Assembly: GCA_945867235.1 (NCBI GenBank)
Contig: CAMBHS010000008.1
Location: 1-41,030 of the forward strand
Reading direction: 5' to 3'
DNA: 41,030 nt
DNA from: Akkermansia muciniphila
Lineage (GTDB): Bacteria > Verrucomicrobiota > Verrucomicrobiia > Limisphaerales > SXQI01
The position numbers and the translations under genes are program-made. Shown here one piece after another: positions 9,412 to 18,132 of this stretch (position 1 is the stretch's first letter; each line of letters begins with the position of its first letter). The notes under the pieces were generated by a model, which worked only from the letters and a program-made list of their open reading frames with translations, had not been told where the DNA came from and did not search any database.

Positions 9412-9505
9412 CTCTGAAAATGAGACCCCGGTTCACTGCTCAGTAAATAGGTATTCAAATGGGTTGGAGTTGCGGTTGACCTTGGGTTTCCTCATAGTCT
9501 GATCT

Positions 9506-10387
9506 ATGAAGTCAATGACGGGTTATGGTCGAGGTCAGACCACGCTGGGTCACTTTAAAGCCTCCTGTGAAATAAGTTCTGTAAACCGCAAACAAAGTGA
9601 AATAGCGGTTCATTTACCACGCGAACTTGAGTCGCTCGAAACACAAACGCGCGCTGAAATCGCCGGACGTATTTCTCGTGGTCGTGTTACGGTGAAAATC
9701 TTGGTGCACGAGGATAACGAAGCGGGATCGGCACAGTCCTATATCAACTTCCAGTTAGCTAAGTCCTATGCGAAAGAACTGAAGGAATTAGCACATACTC
9801 TAAAATGTTCGACGGAGCTTTCAATCGACACGCTGATTCGTATCCCTGGGGTGTTGCAGGTTCAAGACAGTTCTGAAATGGCTGAAAAAGCTTGGCCAGC
9901 GATTCATTTTTCCTTGAATCAAGCCTTGGATTCATTGATTAAAATGCGCCTCAAGGAAGGTTCGCATTTGACCAAGGATCTCAAACAACGAATCACTACC
10001 ATGCGAAAAGCAGTGCTTCGCGTTAAAAAAGCCGCACCAGAAATGCTTGTCAAATATCGAGAAGCCTTGCGCAAAAGAATTGCTGAAGCAGGTCTCAACC
10101 TTCCTACTGAGACCGATGATCGACTGCTGAAGGAGGTGGTCTACTTTGCAGACCGATCCGACATTTCAGAAGAATTGACTCGGTTAGACAGTCATTTCAA
10201 GCAGTTTGATGAAGCCGCTCGTTCCGATGAACCCGTCGGACGTACGCTTGATTTCTTAGCCCAAGAAATTAATCGAGAAATAAACACCATCAGCTCCAAA
10301 GCCGCAGACAGTAACATCTCACGCGAGGTCGTAGGGCTTAAAGCGGAATTGGAGAAATTTAGGGAACAGGTGCAAAACATTGAATAG
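9506..10387 (+). CDS. yicC: YicC family endoribonuclease
   Basis: This is a cytoplasmic protein of the YicC/YloC family, members of which have been shown to be endoribonucleases. The hallmark start MKSMTGYGRG is present, and the C-terminal conserved block GRTLDFLAQEINREINTISSKA is intact. At 293 residues it matches the family. It is followed 14 bases later by guanylate kinase, the commonest genomic neighbour of yicC. It opens a plus-strand run that continues through coaC, a two-component system and a terpenoid synthase. Confidence 0.95.
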   Translation: MKSMTGYGRGQTTLGHFKASCEISSVNRKQSEIAVHLPRELESLETQTRAEIAGRISRGRVTVKILVHEDNEAGSAQSYINFQLAKSYAKELKELAHTLKCSTELSIDTLIRIPGVLQVQDSSEMAEKAWPAIHFSLNQALDSLIKMRLKEGSHLTKDLKQRITTMRKAVLRVKKAAPEMLVKYREALRKRIAEAGLNLPTETDDRLLKEVVYFADRSDISEELTRLDSHFKQFDEAARSDEPVGRTLDFLAQEINREINTISSKAADSNISREVVGLKAELEKFREQVQNIE

Positions 10388-10401
10388 CAGTAAAACCAAC
10401 C

Positions 10402-11031
10402 ATGCCTACGACCGATAATAAAGGTTTGTTAATCGTTATTTCTGCACCCTCCGGAGGAGGCAAGACAACTCTTTGCAACCAATTATTAACCACGTATCAA
10501 AATACGGTGCGAGCCATCACTTGCACAACGCGGAAACCACGAGATGGGGAACAAGACCGGGTGGATTATTTTTTTCTTAGTCCCGCTACTTTCCTCGAAA
10601 ATGTGCAAGCAGGCAATTTTATCGAGCATGCAACGGTTTACGGCAATAGCTACGGCACATTGAAGTCCGAAGTTCTAAGCAAGCTCCGACGTGGCAACGA
10701 TGTGTTGCTCAGTGTGGACGTTCAAGGAGCAGCCACAATAAAACAAAAAGTCGTTGAGGATGTGGAATTGAATTCAGCACTTTTGTCCATATTTTTAGCC
10801 CCTCAATCCATTTCCATTCTGGAACAACGGTTGCAAAAACGCAATCAAGATTCATCGACTACTATCCGTGAACGCTTGGCCGTGGCACGTCAAGAAATTA
10901 GCCAGTCCGTCAATTTTGATTATATCATCGTCAGCGGCTCGATCGGAGAGGATCTCTCGAGCATGCGTTCGATTATCGTCGCAGAGAAAATGCGTCAATG
11001 CAGAACCTTACTTCCGAGTTATGATGAGTAA
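10402..11031 (+). CDS. gmk: Guanylate kinase
   Basis: Guanylate kinase phosphorylates GMP to GDP with ATP in the cytoplasm. The P-loop APSGGGKTTLCNQLL opens the protein. The GMP-binding region contains TTRKPRDGEQDRVDYFFLS, and the lid region is followed by SVDVQGAATIK. At 209 residues the length is normal. It is tightly linked to yicC upstream and coaC downstream. The rpoZ (omega) gene that often sits between gmk and coaBC in other bacteria is not found here. Confidence 0.97.
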   Translation: MPTTDNKGLLIVISAPSGGGKTTLCNQLLTTYQNTVRAITCTTRKPRDGEQDRVDYFFLSPATFLENVQAGNFIEHATVYGNSYGTLKSEVLSKLRRGNDVLLSVDVQGAATIKQKVVEDVELNSALLSIFLAPQSISILEQRLQKRNQDSSTTIRERLAVARQEISQSVNFDYIIVSGSIGEDLSSMRSIIVAEKMRQCRTLLPSYDE

Positions 11032-11062
11032 GACTTAACGGTCGAATTTCGCACATACAACC

Positions 11063-11611
11063 ATGAATATGCCACCACTGATTGTATTAGGAGTTACTGG
11101 ATCGATAGCTGCCTACAAAGCGGTGGATCTAGCCAGTCAACTCTCCAAGGCGGGCTATCGTGTCCAAGCGGTAATGACCTCGGATGCGCAAAAATTTATC
11201 ACCCCGTTAACATTCAAAACGGTGACAAGGCAACCTGTCGTGACGGATCTTTACACCGAGGAGGATGGGTGGATGCCCACTCATATCCGTCTGGCGGATG
11301 AGGCCGCACTCCTTGTAGTGGCTCCTTGCACAGCCAATTACATTGCCAAAATGTCATTGGGACTAGCCGACGATGCTCTTTCCTGTATCGCTCTCGCGAT
11401 GAACCCGAATGCTAAAGTTTTGTTAGCACCGGCGATGAACGGAAAAATGTGGCTCCATCCGGCAACTCAAGAACATGTTCTCAATCTACAAAAACGAGGG
11501 GTGGAGTTTATCGGCCCCGAGGAGGGTATCCTTTCATGCGGATATGAAGGCTTAGGACGATTGATGCCAGCGGAACAAATCATTCAGCGATGTATCACGC
11601 TGTTGTCATAG
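11063..11611 (+). CDS. coaC: Phosphopantothenoylcysteine decarboxylase, stand-alone (CoaC)
   Basis: This HFCD-family flavoprotein decarboxylates 4'-phosphopantothenoylcysteine in coenzyme A synthesis. Visible features are the FMN-binding start GVTGSIAAYKAVDLA, the active-site His in THIRLADEA (His74), VAPCTANYIAKMSLGLADD, the substrate-binding PAMNGKMW (residues 123-130) and the cysteine flap CGYEGLGR (Cys159). Most bacteria encode a CoaBC fusion of about 400 residues with the ligase at the C-terminus. This gene stops after 182 residues, and the next ORF is a histidine kinase, so the CoaB ligase must be encoded elsewhere if it is present. Two in-frame ATGs lie two codons apart; either start is possible. 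Confidence 0.93.
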   Translation: MNMPPLIVLGVTGSIAAYKAVDLASQLSKAGYRVQAVMTSDAQKFITPLTFKTVTRQPVVTDLYTEEDGWMPTHIRLADEAALLVVAPCTANYIAKMSLGLADDALSCIALAMNPNAKVLLAPAMNGKMWLHPATQEHVLNLQKRGVEFIGPEEGILSCGYEGLGRLMPAEQIIQRCITLLS

Positions 11612-11640
11612 TCGGTTAATCTTTAAAACCCAAGGTATCA

Positions 11641-13053
11641 ATGAATATTTCCTCTTGGGTGAAATTACGGGCACTCACCCTACCCCGCCCCGACCCGAGG
11701 CGGTTGGAAGCCGTTCTTCGTTACGTGGAGCGCAATGTGGCTTTACCGGTCAAATGCGTGGTGATTCAGGTTCTATTCTACTACTTTTATTTTTCTAATT
11801 GGTTCGACAATGTTACTCGCTTTAAGCCCTCCTTGAATCAAATTCTTCCTCAGGATTTTGTTTTTTCTACGGTTCGATCGTTGTTCCTAGTTTACGTAAT
11901 CTTAAACATCGGGGTCGCTGTCCTCATGATCAGGATGAAGCACCTTCCTCTGCGCTGGGTGCAAACCACCGCGTATTCAAGCAGTTTATTGGACGCTCTT
12001 TTTCTCGCGGCCTTAACTGTCGTGACAGGAGGATCCGGCAGTATTCTTTTTTGGGTTTTTGTCGGCTTGATTCTTCGCAATTCCATCAGTCACCCAGAAA
12101 CTTTTTCGCAAATTTCTCTCAACATTCTTACCAGTGCCTGCTTTGTATTGGGAGGGACATTGGAAATCGTGATGCGCCGTGCTGAAATTGGTTTATTAGA
12201 TAAAACAGTTCGAACAGCACTGGAACAAGGTCCTCAGGAAATAAATGCCGAACCCTTTTTGCTCCGCACATTCCTTTTACTCCTCGTTGCGGCTTGCTGT
12301 TATGGTTTGCAATTGCTGACGGAACGTCAACGGCGCATTGAGGAGGAATCCCGAGAGTCCGCGTTAAGGCAAGAACAACTCCACGCCACAGGCAGATTGG
12401 CGGCCGAGATTGCACACCAATTGAAAAACCCACTGGGTATCATCAACAATGCTGCCTTTACGTTGCAACGAACTGTAAAAGAAGGAAAAACAATCACCCA
12501 ACAAATTCAGATTATTCGAGAGGAAGTCGATCGTTCCGACCGCATTCTGACGGAATTAATGGGATACGCGCGACTCAATGAAGGTCGAGTTGAGAAACTA
12601 GATGTGATCCAAGAGATCGAGAGTGCGATAACCCTAGTTTTCCCGCCAGGAGCCCGATACGAAACGGAACTGATTCGAGATTTTTCAACAGACCTACCCG
12701 CTTTGCTGGCACAACGGGCTCATTTTTCTGAAATTTTGGTGAACCTGCTGCAAAACGCCCGTGAGGCGTTGGATGGAAAGGGCAAAATCTGGATTTCTAT
12801 TAAAGTGGACGAATTCTATTCTCTCCGACTCGATATCAGGGATAATGGTTGCGGCATCCCTCCGGACAAAGTCACACGTATTTTCGAAGCCTATTTCACA
12901 ACGAAAGCAAAAGGTTCCGGCCTTGGTCTTTCCATCGTTAAACACAATACCGAAATGTACAATGGCACGGTTGCGGTGAGCTCGATAGAAGGAAAAGGAA
13001 CACTTTTCACTGTAAAGTTGCCCGCAAAAACTGTAATTAGATTCAGGAAATGA
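11641..13053 (+). CDS. Membrane sensor histidine kinase (NtrB/ZraS-type)
   Basis: This is the sensor of a two-component pair. The N-terminal 225 residues hold about six hydrophobic segments (about 37-55, 78-97, 112-128, 134-147, 158-173, 207-226) with no large periplasmic domain, so it probably senses a membrane or intracellular signal. The phospho-acceptor motif is AAEIAHQLKNPLG with His259. ATP-binding motifs follow: the N box VNLLQNAREALDG, G1 DNGCGIP (from 401), the F box FEAYFTTK and G2 GSGLGLSIVKH. The gene overlaps its response regulator by four bases (ATGA), indicating translational coupling and a cognate pair. The signal is unknown. Confidence 0.95.
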   Translation: MNISSWVKLRALTLPRPDPRRLEAVLRYVERNVALPVKCVVIQVLFYYFYFSNWFDNVTRFKPSLNQILPQDFVFSTVRSLFLVYVILNIGVAVLMIRMKHLPLRWVQTTAYSSSLLDALFLAALTVVTGGSGSILFWVFVGLILRNSISHPETFSQISLNILTSACFVLGGTLEIVMRRAEIGLLDKTVRTALEQGPQEINAEPFLLRTFLLLLVAACCYGLQLLTERQRRIEEESRESALRQEQLHATGRLAAEIAHQLKNPLGIINNAAFTLQRTVKEGKTITQQIQIIREEVDRSDRILTELMGYARLNEGRVEKLDVIQEIESAITLVFPPGARYETELIRDFSTDLPALLAQRAHFSEILVNLLQNAREALDGKGKIWISIKVDEFYSLRLDIRDNGCGIPPDKVTRIFEAYFTTKAKGSGLGLSIVKHNTEMYNGTVAVSSIEGKGTLFTVKLPAKTVIRFRK

Positions 13054-14474
13054 GTCCTACCCTACCACCACTTCTGGTCGTTGATGACGAAAAGAACATG
13101 CGACTTTCGTTAGAGGCGATCATGAATGGGGAGGGATATCAATATCGTGCAGCGGATTCTGCCGAACAGGCCTTGAAGATGATGACGGAACAGGAATTCT
13201 TCATGGTGATCACTGATGCACGGCTTGGAGGGATGAGTGGATACGAGTTTCTGGAGATTGCCCGCCAAAAATTCCCGCGACTTCCGATCTTGATGATCAC
13301 GGCCTATGCAACGCCAAAACTGGCGGTGGAGGCGATTAAATCCGGGGCTATAGATTATCTGGCCAAACCATTCGCTCCCGAGGAATTGCTTCACGCCGTC
13401 TCTCGTTGCGCCGAACGTCATCAATTAATTCAAGAAAATGCCTCCCTCAAAGCTCGTGCAGGTGAAGCCTACCGATTGGAGCAACTGATCGGACAGTCGC
13501 CAAAAATACTTGAATTGAGGCAATTGATTCAAACCGTCGCGCCAACGAATGCAACGGTGCTCATCTTAGGCGAAAGTGGCACCGGGAAGGAACTGATTGC
13601 TGGAGCCTTGCATACTCTCAGTAAACGCGCTTCCGCGAACTACGTGCGCATCAACTGTGCCGCCATTCCTGAACTCTTGTTGGAGAGTGAACTTTTCGGA
13701 CACGAGAAAGGGGCATTCACCGGAGCGTTGCGTCAAAAGCATGGTCGAGTTGAAGAAGCAGATGGAGGCACCATTTTTCTTGATGAAATTGGGGATATGA
13801 GCCGCCCCCTACAGGCTAAGTTGCTGAGGTTTTTGGAGGACGGAACGTTTACGCGTGTGGGTGGGAACCAAGAATTACATGTAAACGTTCGGCTCATTGC
13901 AGCAACCAATCGAGATATCGTGGCGGCTATCCAAATGAATCAGTTTCGAGAAGACCTGTTTCATCGTTTGAACGTTGTCCAATTTCGCCCCCCCACTTTA
14001 CGAGAACGCGGTTCGGATATCCTATTGTTGGCCGACCACTTTTTGAAATATTTCCGTGCCTCGATGAACAGGAATATCAAGGGCATCTCCAAGGGGGCCC
14101 AGCAGGAATTACTCGCTCATTGCTGGCCGGGTAATGTTCGTGAACTGAGAAATGTTATTGAGCGAGCCGTGATCTTGGAAACGACGGAAGAAATCCAATG
14201 TGCCAATTTGCCAGATTTTCATTTGGAAACCAGACTCAGAAAAAATGAACCGGGTGAAGTCCTTCCAGTCAGCGGTTCGCTCAACGAAATTATTTCCAAT
14301 TACGAACACGATCTTATCACCAACATCCTAGAAAAAAACCACTTCAGTCTCAATCGTACTGCGGAACAATTACAAATAAGCCGTCACGCATTACGCTATC
14401 GAATGCAGCGTCTCAATATCAGCAGTGGGTTGGAAGAGGACGCCAATTTTTCAACCAAGGAATCGAATCAATGA
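13050..14474 (+). CDS. Sigma54-dependent response regulator (NtrC family)
   Basis: This is an enhancer-binding activator of sigma54 RNA polymerase. The receiver domain has Asp12/Asp13 (VVDDEKN), the phospho-acceptor Asp56 (VITDARLGG) and Lys107 (AKPF). The AAA+ domain has Walker A GESGTGKE at about 174-181, the sigma54-contacting loop GAFTGA at 221-226, Walker B TIFLDEIGDM and the sensor region AATNRDI. A Fis-type helix-turn-helix ends the protein (NRTAEQLQISRHALRYRMQRLNI). All key residues are intact. It is coupled to the kinase by an ATGA overlap and to the next small gene by a second ATGA. Targets are unknown; the sigma54 promoters of the glnK-amtB copies in this window are candidates but not proven. 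Confidence 0.96.
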   Translation: MSPTLPPLLVVDDEKNMRLSLEAIMNGEGYQYRAADSAEQALKMMTEQEFFMVITDARLGGMSGYEFLEIARQKFPRLPILMITAYATPKLAVEAIKSGAIDYLAKPFAPEELLHAVSRCAERHQLIQENASLKARAGEAYRLEQLIGQSPKILELRQLIQTVAPTNATVLILGESGTGKELIAGALHTLSKRASANYVRINCAAIPELLLESELFGHEKGAFTGALRQKHGRVEEADGGTIFLDEIGDMSRPLQAKLLRFLEDGTFTRVGGNQELHVNVRLIAATNRDIVAAIQMNQFREDLFHRLNVVQFRPPTLRERGSDILLLADHFLKYFRASMNRNIKGISKGAQQELLAHCWPGNVRELRNVIERAVILETTEEIQCANLPDFHLETRLRKNEPGEVLPVSGSLNEIISNYEHDLITNILEKNHFSLNRTAEQLQISRHALRYRMQRLNISSGLEEDANFSTKESNQ

Positions 14475-14833
14475 TCGAAACGATATTATCACTTCCATTA
14501 TTTGCAGTTTTAGAACTTCCCGGAGCCGCCAGCAAAGGAACGAACCAATTACCTGTCCTGCTTTTTAAAGACACACTCCTGATAGGCGGGGGCGTTTTAT
14601 TTATCATTATCATCCTTGTCAGTTGGGCTGTGTTCATTCGGAAGCCAAGGAGAGAACCGGACCGCGTTTACCCTTCGTCCAAAAAGACGTCTCCGGAGGA
14701 GGAAGGCAACACAAAGAGGCAGCGCAAAAAAAGAAGAGAACCTCGTCGTTCACACAGAAATCGTAATGCTACCCTGGCCGACACAGGCGGATTACCTCCT
14801 ATTCGGTCGGAAGGGGCTCAAGATCCGCATTGA
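14471..14833 (+). CDS. Small single-span membrane protein with basic tail
   Basis: This is a 120-residue protein of unknown function. A hydrophobic N-terminal stretch is followed by a strong transmembrane helix (about residues 37-56, LIGGGVLFIIIILVSWAVFI). A long, very basic segment follows (KRQRKKRREPRRSHRNRN), then TLADTGGLPPIRSEG. I believe similar basic-tail proteins ending in a TLAETGGLPP-like motif occur in Verrucomicrobia, but that is from memory. The start overlaps the stop of the response regulator by four bases (ATGA), which favours real translation. By the positive-inside rule the tail is probably cytoplasmic, where it could bind nucleic acid or phospholipid head groups; this is inference. 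Confidence 0.75.
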   Translation: MIETILSLPLFAVLELPGAASKGTNQLPVLLFKDTLLIGGGVLFIIIILVSWAVFIRKPRREPDRVYPSSKKTSPEEEGNTKRQRKKRREPRRSHRNRNATLADTGGLPPIRSEGAQDPH

Positions 14834-14852
14834 AATTCCTTCTCGTGTCCCA

Positions 14853-15722
14853 ATGCAAGTCTGCGAGAAAATCACACGCAAAAGTGCTTCCAATCTGGCA
14901 CTCGCATTCATCCTTCTTCCAAAACACAAACGGAGGGCGATGTCTGCCCTTTACGCATTTTGTCGTGAGGTTGACGATGTTGCCGATGACGAATCCATAG
15001 AAACCGAACAGCGGCGTCTGCAATTAACTGCTTGGAGAAAGGACGTTGAATCTGCGTGTCTCGGCATTGAACCTCAGTTTGAGGTCACAAAAGAACTTTC
15101 GACGATTATCCATTCTTACCACCTTCCATTCTCCTTGTTTGACGAATTAATTCGTGGTGTTGAAATGGATTTGGATGTGAACCGTTATGAAACGATTCAG
15201 GATCTTGAAGCCTATTGCTATCGAGTAGCCTCTGTCGTTGGGTTATTGAGCGTAGAAATTTTTGGATACCAAAACAAAGACACGAGGAATTACGCGATTT
15301 ATTTGGGTAAGGCATTACAATTAACCAATATTCTCCGAGATGTGCATAACGATGCTCTACGTGGGCGAATTTATATTCCCATGGAGCAATTGCGGGCATT
15401 CGGGGTCAGACCGGAAGATATTTTACAGGGAAAATATACTCCCCAATATTATTCTTGCGCGAGATGGATGGCGGAACGAGCAAAGGAATTTTATTCCAAA
15501 GCCAGATTATCTTTGCCAGAAATCGATCGAAATTCCATGAACACTTCGGAACTGATGGGATCCGTTTATTGGAATGTTCTAGAAAAAATCACGAAGCAAC
15601 AATTCAACGTTTTCGATCATCCCGAAGCAAAGCTCAGCAAGTTACAGAAACTACGGTTAATCGGCCGAATCTGGATGCGTCAACTTCTACGGGTGTCCAC
15701 GCCAAACTATGGCACGACCTAG
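14853..15722 (+). CDS. Squalene/phytoene synthase family protein (probable HpnD/CrtB-like)
   Basis: This is a trans-isoprenyl diphosphate synthase that condenses two prenyl diphosphates head to head. Both Asp-rich motifs are present, DDVADDES near the N-terminus and NILRDVHNDALRGRIYIP, along with the family opening KSASNLALAFILLPKHKRRAMSALYAFCREVDD. The ORF track begins 79 codons earlier, inside the small membrane protein gene. The ATG chosen here gives 289 residues, which fits the family, and lies 20 bases after the upstream stop. Sequence alone does not separate presqualene diphosphate synthase (HpnD, hopanoid/squalene route) from phytoene synthase. No hpnC, hpnE or carotenoid desaturase gene is nearby to decide. 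Confidence 0.9.
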   Translation: MQVCEKITRKSASNLALAFILLPKHKRRAMSALYAFCREVDDVADDESIETEQRRLQLTAWRKDVESACLGIEPQFEVTKELSTIIHSYHLPFSLFDELIRGVEMDLDVNRYETIQDLEAYCYRVASVVGLLSVEIFGYQNKDTRNYAIYLGKALQLTNILRDVHNDALRGRIYIPMEQLRAFGVRPEDILQGKYTPQYYSCARWMAERAKEFYSKARLSLPEIDRNSMNTSELMGSVYWNVLEKITKQQFNVFDHPEAKLSKLQKLRLIGRIWMRQLLRVSTPNYGTT

Positions 15723-15737
15723 GGTGTAGTATCGCAT

Positions 15738-16262
15738 TTATAAAGATTCAGGAGGAGATGGACTGTTTTCTTGAAGCAGGAGTTGGAGATAAACTAAATC
15801 CAACCATCGTCCGAATTTAAATCCCACTTGTGGAAAATAAGCGACCTTTTTAAAATCTAATCGTTCGTGCAATTGGATACTGACATTATTTGTCGCATCG
15901 ATCGCCGCAATGATCGCGTGTAATTGGAGGCTTTTTGCGGCCTCGATCAAGGGAAGAACTAAACGAGACCCAATCCCCTGCCCCCTGTAATTGGCTTCAA
16001 CATAAACGGAGCTTTCTACAGTGTAGCAAAAACCGGGACGATCATGATACCGACTCAATGAACTCCAACCTGTAATCTGGCCTGTCAACTCCTCAGCGAC
16101 AAAAATTGGCAATTTTAATCGCAGGTGTTCTTGATACCAATTAAGTCGATGATCCAACGTGTTGGGCTCATAATCATAAGTCGCCGTTGTATTCGCTACG
16201 GCTTCATTATAAATGGCGAGAATACTGGTTAAATCCCGTTCTTGGGCAGCGCGAATAATCAT
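15738..16262 (-). CDS. GNAT N-acetyltransferase, phosphinothricin acetyltransferase-like
   Basis: This cytoplasmic acetyl-CoA-dependent N-acetyltransferase has 174 residues. The opening MIIRAAQERDLTSILAIYNEAVANTTATYDYEP is characteristic of the Pat/Bar/YncA branch. The acetyl-CoA P-loop is YRGQGIGSRL, followed by LHAIIAAIDATNNVSIQLHERLDFKKVAYF. Members of this branch acetylate phosphinothricin, methionine sulfone or similar small amines, so the natural substrate is uncertain. Its ATG overlaps the stop of the ribulokinase gene by four bases, so it is translated from the same message. That pairing has no obvious metabolic logic. Confidence 0.9.
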   Translation of the reverse strand: MIIRAAQERDLTSILAIYNEAVANTTATYDYEPNTLDHRLNWYQEHLRLKLPIFVAEELTGQITGWSSLSRYHDRPGFCYTVESSVYVEANYRGQGIGSRLVLPLIEAAKSLQLHAIIAAIDATNNVSIQLHERLDFKKVAYFPQVGFKFGRWLDLVYLQLLLQENSPSPPESL

Positions 16263-17968
16263 TGATTAGAACTCAAAGAGGCTCGTTGCAGGTTCCTCAA
16301 TCGTTTCATGGGTGATGCTGCGGAGGCTCCAAAATAATCATGAAGACGAGTGTATTCTTTGTATAGTAAATCGTACTTCCGATGGTTTTCCTTGTTTGGA
16401 ATGAATGTTTTTATCGGAGGCTTTGTCATGCTTCGAATCGCTGACGAGGTCGTTGGATACACCCCCGCAGCAACGGCTCCAAATATCGCAGACCCTAATG
16501 CACTGGCTTCCGGTGCAGCCGCCAACTGGATGGGGTGCCCGATTACATCGGCATAAATCTGCAAAATCAGGTTGTTCTTCGTGGCGAGACCTCCACAGGC
16601 CACAACCTCGCGAACAGTTATTTTATTAGAAGTAAACGCATCGATGATTTTCCGTGTGCCAAAGGCAATCCCTTCGATCAACGCTCGATAAATCTCGTGC
16701 GGCTTCGTTTGGATTGTCAACCCTACCAACAACCCGCTCAGATCCGCGTCCATCAAGACGGATCGATTTCCATTCCACCAATCCAACGCGAGCAAACCGG
16801 ATTGCCCCACCTTGAGTTGAGCCGCGCGGTCACTCAAAAGTCCATGGATGCCGCCTTGGAATCCTCTTGCTTCTCGAGTCAATGACGCAGGCAGATTGTT
16901 TTCCACAAACCAAGCGAGCATATCTCCGACACCGGCTTGCCCAGCCTCGTAGGCCCAAAGCCCATCCATCACCCCGTCTTGCACGACCCCACAGATGCCC
17001 GGAATCCGACGCCCATTTTTTGCAAGCAAAAGATGACAACTTGAAGTGCCCATAATCATCACCAACCGACCGGGTTCCCCTACACCGCATCCTAGAACAG
17101 CAGCGTGGGCGTCAATATTGCCTACGGCAATGGGAATCCCCACGGGCAATCCCAAGTGTTTTGCGGCTGTCGCAGTCAGGTGACCCGCACAAGCTCCGGG
17201 TTTGAGATGAGGTGCCGCAAGGTGTTTTTCAACGAGTGTTGATAAATCTGGATGTAGTTTAGCAAAAAATATTGAATCAGGATATTCGGCATCTGTCGCG
17301 TTGGCACCTTGTACGACCCTCATCGCTTTAAAACCCGAAGCTGATACCCCTCGACACTCAACTCCAGTCAGCTTCCAAATAATCCAATCTCCAGCCTCAA
17401 TCCAACGATCGGCAGCACGATGAACCTCTGGAGCTTTGCGAACGGTTTCCAGAACTTTAGAAACCAGCCACTCACTTGAATAACGTCCACCATAGGCCGT
17501 AATAAAATCCTCGTTTCGCTTTGCTGCCATTGCGTTAATCAAATCCGCTTCGGGTTGTGATGCATGGTGTTTCCACAGTTTTACATAGGCATGGGGTTCT
17601 TGACGAAATTGAGGTTTCAAGCAAAGGGGAACCCCTTCCTTATCCGTCGGAAGAACCGTGCTGCACGTGAAATCAGTTCCCAACCCGACGATCGAGTTTG
17701 GGGACACCTTCGACTTTTTTAGGACCGCCTGGATTGTTCTTCGCAGAGCACGCCAATAGTCTGAGGGATCTTGCAATGCGGTTTGGGGTGGAAGAGGAAC
17801 TTTTCCTTCGTCAAGGATTTCCTCCATGACTCCGTGCGGATAGGACTCAACCGCAGATGCGCAAACTTCGCCATTGGCGACGTCCACCAAAACCGCTCGC
17901 GCTGATAGCGTGCCAAAATCAATACCAAGAACATACCTAGGAGTTGATAATTTGTGCGGTGAATTCAT
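16259..17968 (-). CDS. araB: L-ribulokinase
   Basis: This FGGY-family kinase phosphorylates L-ribulose, and often related ketopentoses, with ATP. The N-terminal ATP-binding fold begins YVLGIDFGTLSARAVLVDVANGEV. The segment YPHGVMEEIL is typical of AraB. GWASGFKAM-like contacts appear as GVSASGFKAMRV. The C-terminal lobe has MIMGTSSCHLLLA and VVACGGLATKNNLILQIYADVIG. At 569 residues it has normal AraB length. No araA or araD gene lies in the window. It is coupled to a downstream acetyltransferase by an ATGA overlap and diverges from cysK. The ribose-type importer 13 kb away could supply its substrate, but no shared regulation is visible. Confidence 0.92.
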   Translation of the reverse strand: MNSPHKLSTPRYVLGIDFGTLSARAVLVDVANGEVCASAVESYPHGVMEEILDEGKVPLPPQTALQDPSDYWRALRRTIQAVLKKSKVSPNSIVGLGTDFTCSTVLPTDKEGVPLCLKPQFRQEPHAYVKLWKHHASQPEADLINAMAAKRNEDFITAYGGRYSSEWLVSKVLETVRKAPEVHRAADRWIEAGDWIIWKLTGVECRGVSASGFKAMRVVQGANATDAEYPDSIFFAKLHPDLSTLVEKHLAAPHLKPGACAGHLTATAAKHLGLPVGIPIAVGNIDAHAAVLGCGVGEPGRLVMIMGTSSCHLLLAKNGRRIPGICGVVQDGVMDGLWAYEAGQAGVGDMLAWFVENNLPASLTREARGFQGGIHGLLSDRAAQLKVGQSGLLALDWWNGNRSVLMDADLSGLLVGLTIQTKPHEIYRALIEGIAFGTRKIIDAFTSNKITVREVVACGGLATKNNLILQIYADVIGHPIQLAAAPEASALGSAIFGAVAAGVYPTTSSAIRSMTKPPIKTFIPNKENHRKYDLLYKEYTRLHDYFGASAASPMKRLRNLQRASLSSNQ

Positions 17969-18094
17969 GGTTCAAATTCTTGCTAGGGATATAACTCATG
18001 CAAGCTTAAAGCAGCCGAGGCATTCGGTTTCATGCTCCAGAACTGAAAATCAATCACTTTTGACTTGCCCAATCCTGACTGTTGCAAACACTTC

Positions 18095-18129
18095 AGGAAG
18101 TTAGCACCATGATCACCAACGCTAAATAA
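18095..18129 (+). promoter_or_regulatory. Shine-Dalgarno plus six-codon minigene (MITNAK) leading into cysK
   Basis: An AGGAAG sequence sits 8 bases before an ATG that opens the tiny frame ATG ATC ACC AAC GCT AAA TAA. Its stop is only 3 bases before the cysK ATG, while cysK itself has no recognisable ribosome binding site. This arrangement suggests that ribosomes load at the minigene and reinitiate at cysK. The peptide contains no cysteine, so classic cysteine-sensing attenuation is unlikely. The alternative is that the minigene is incidental and cysK starts without a Shine-Dalgarno sequence, as several genes here do. Confidence 0.5.
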
Positions 18130-18132
18130 CTT

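Noticed and set aside
14616-14852. N-terminal 79-codon extension of the squalene/phytoene synthase
   Set aside because: It overlaps the small membrane protein gene, which is coupled by ATGA, and the family starts near MQVCEKITRKSASN.
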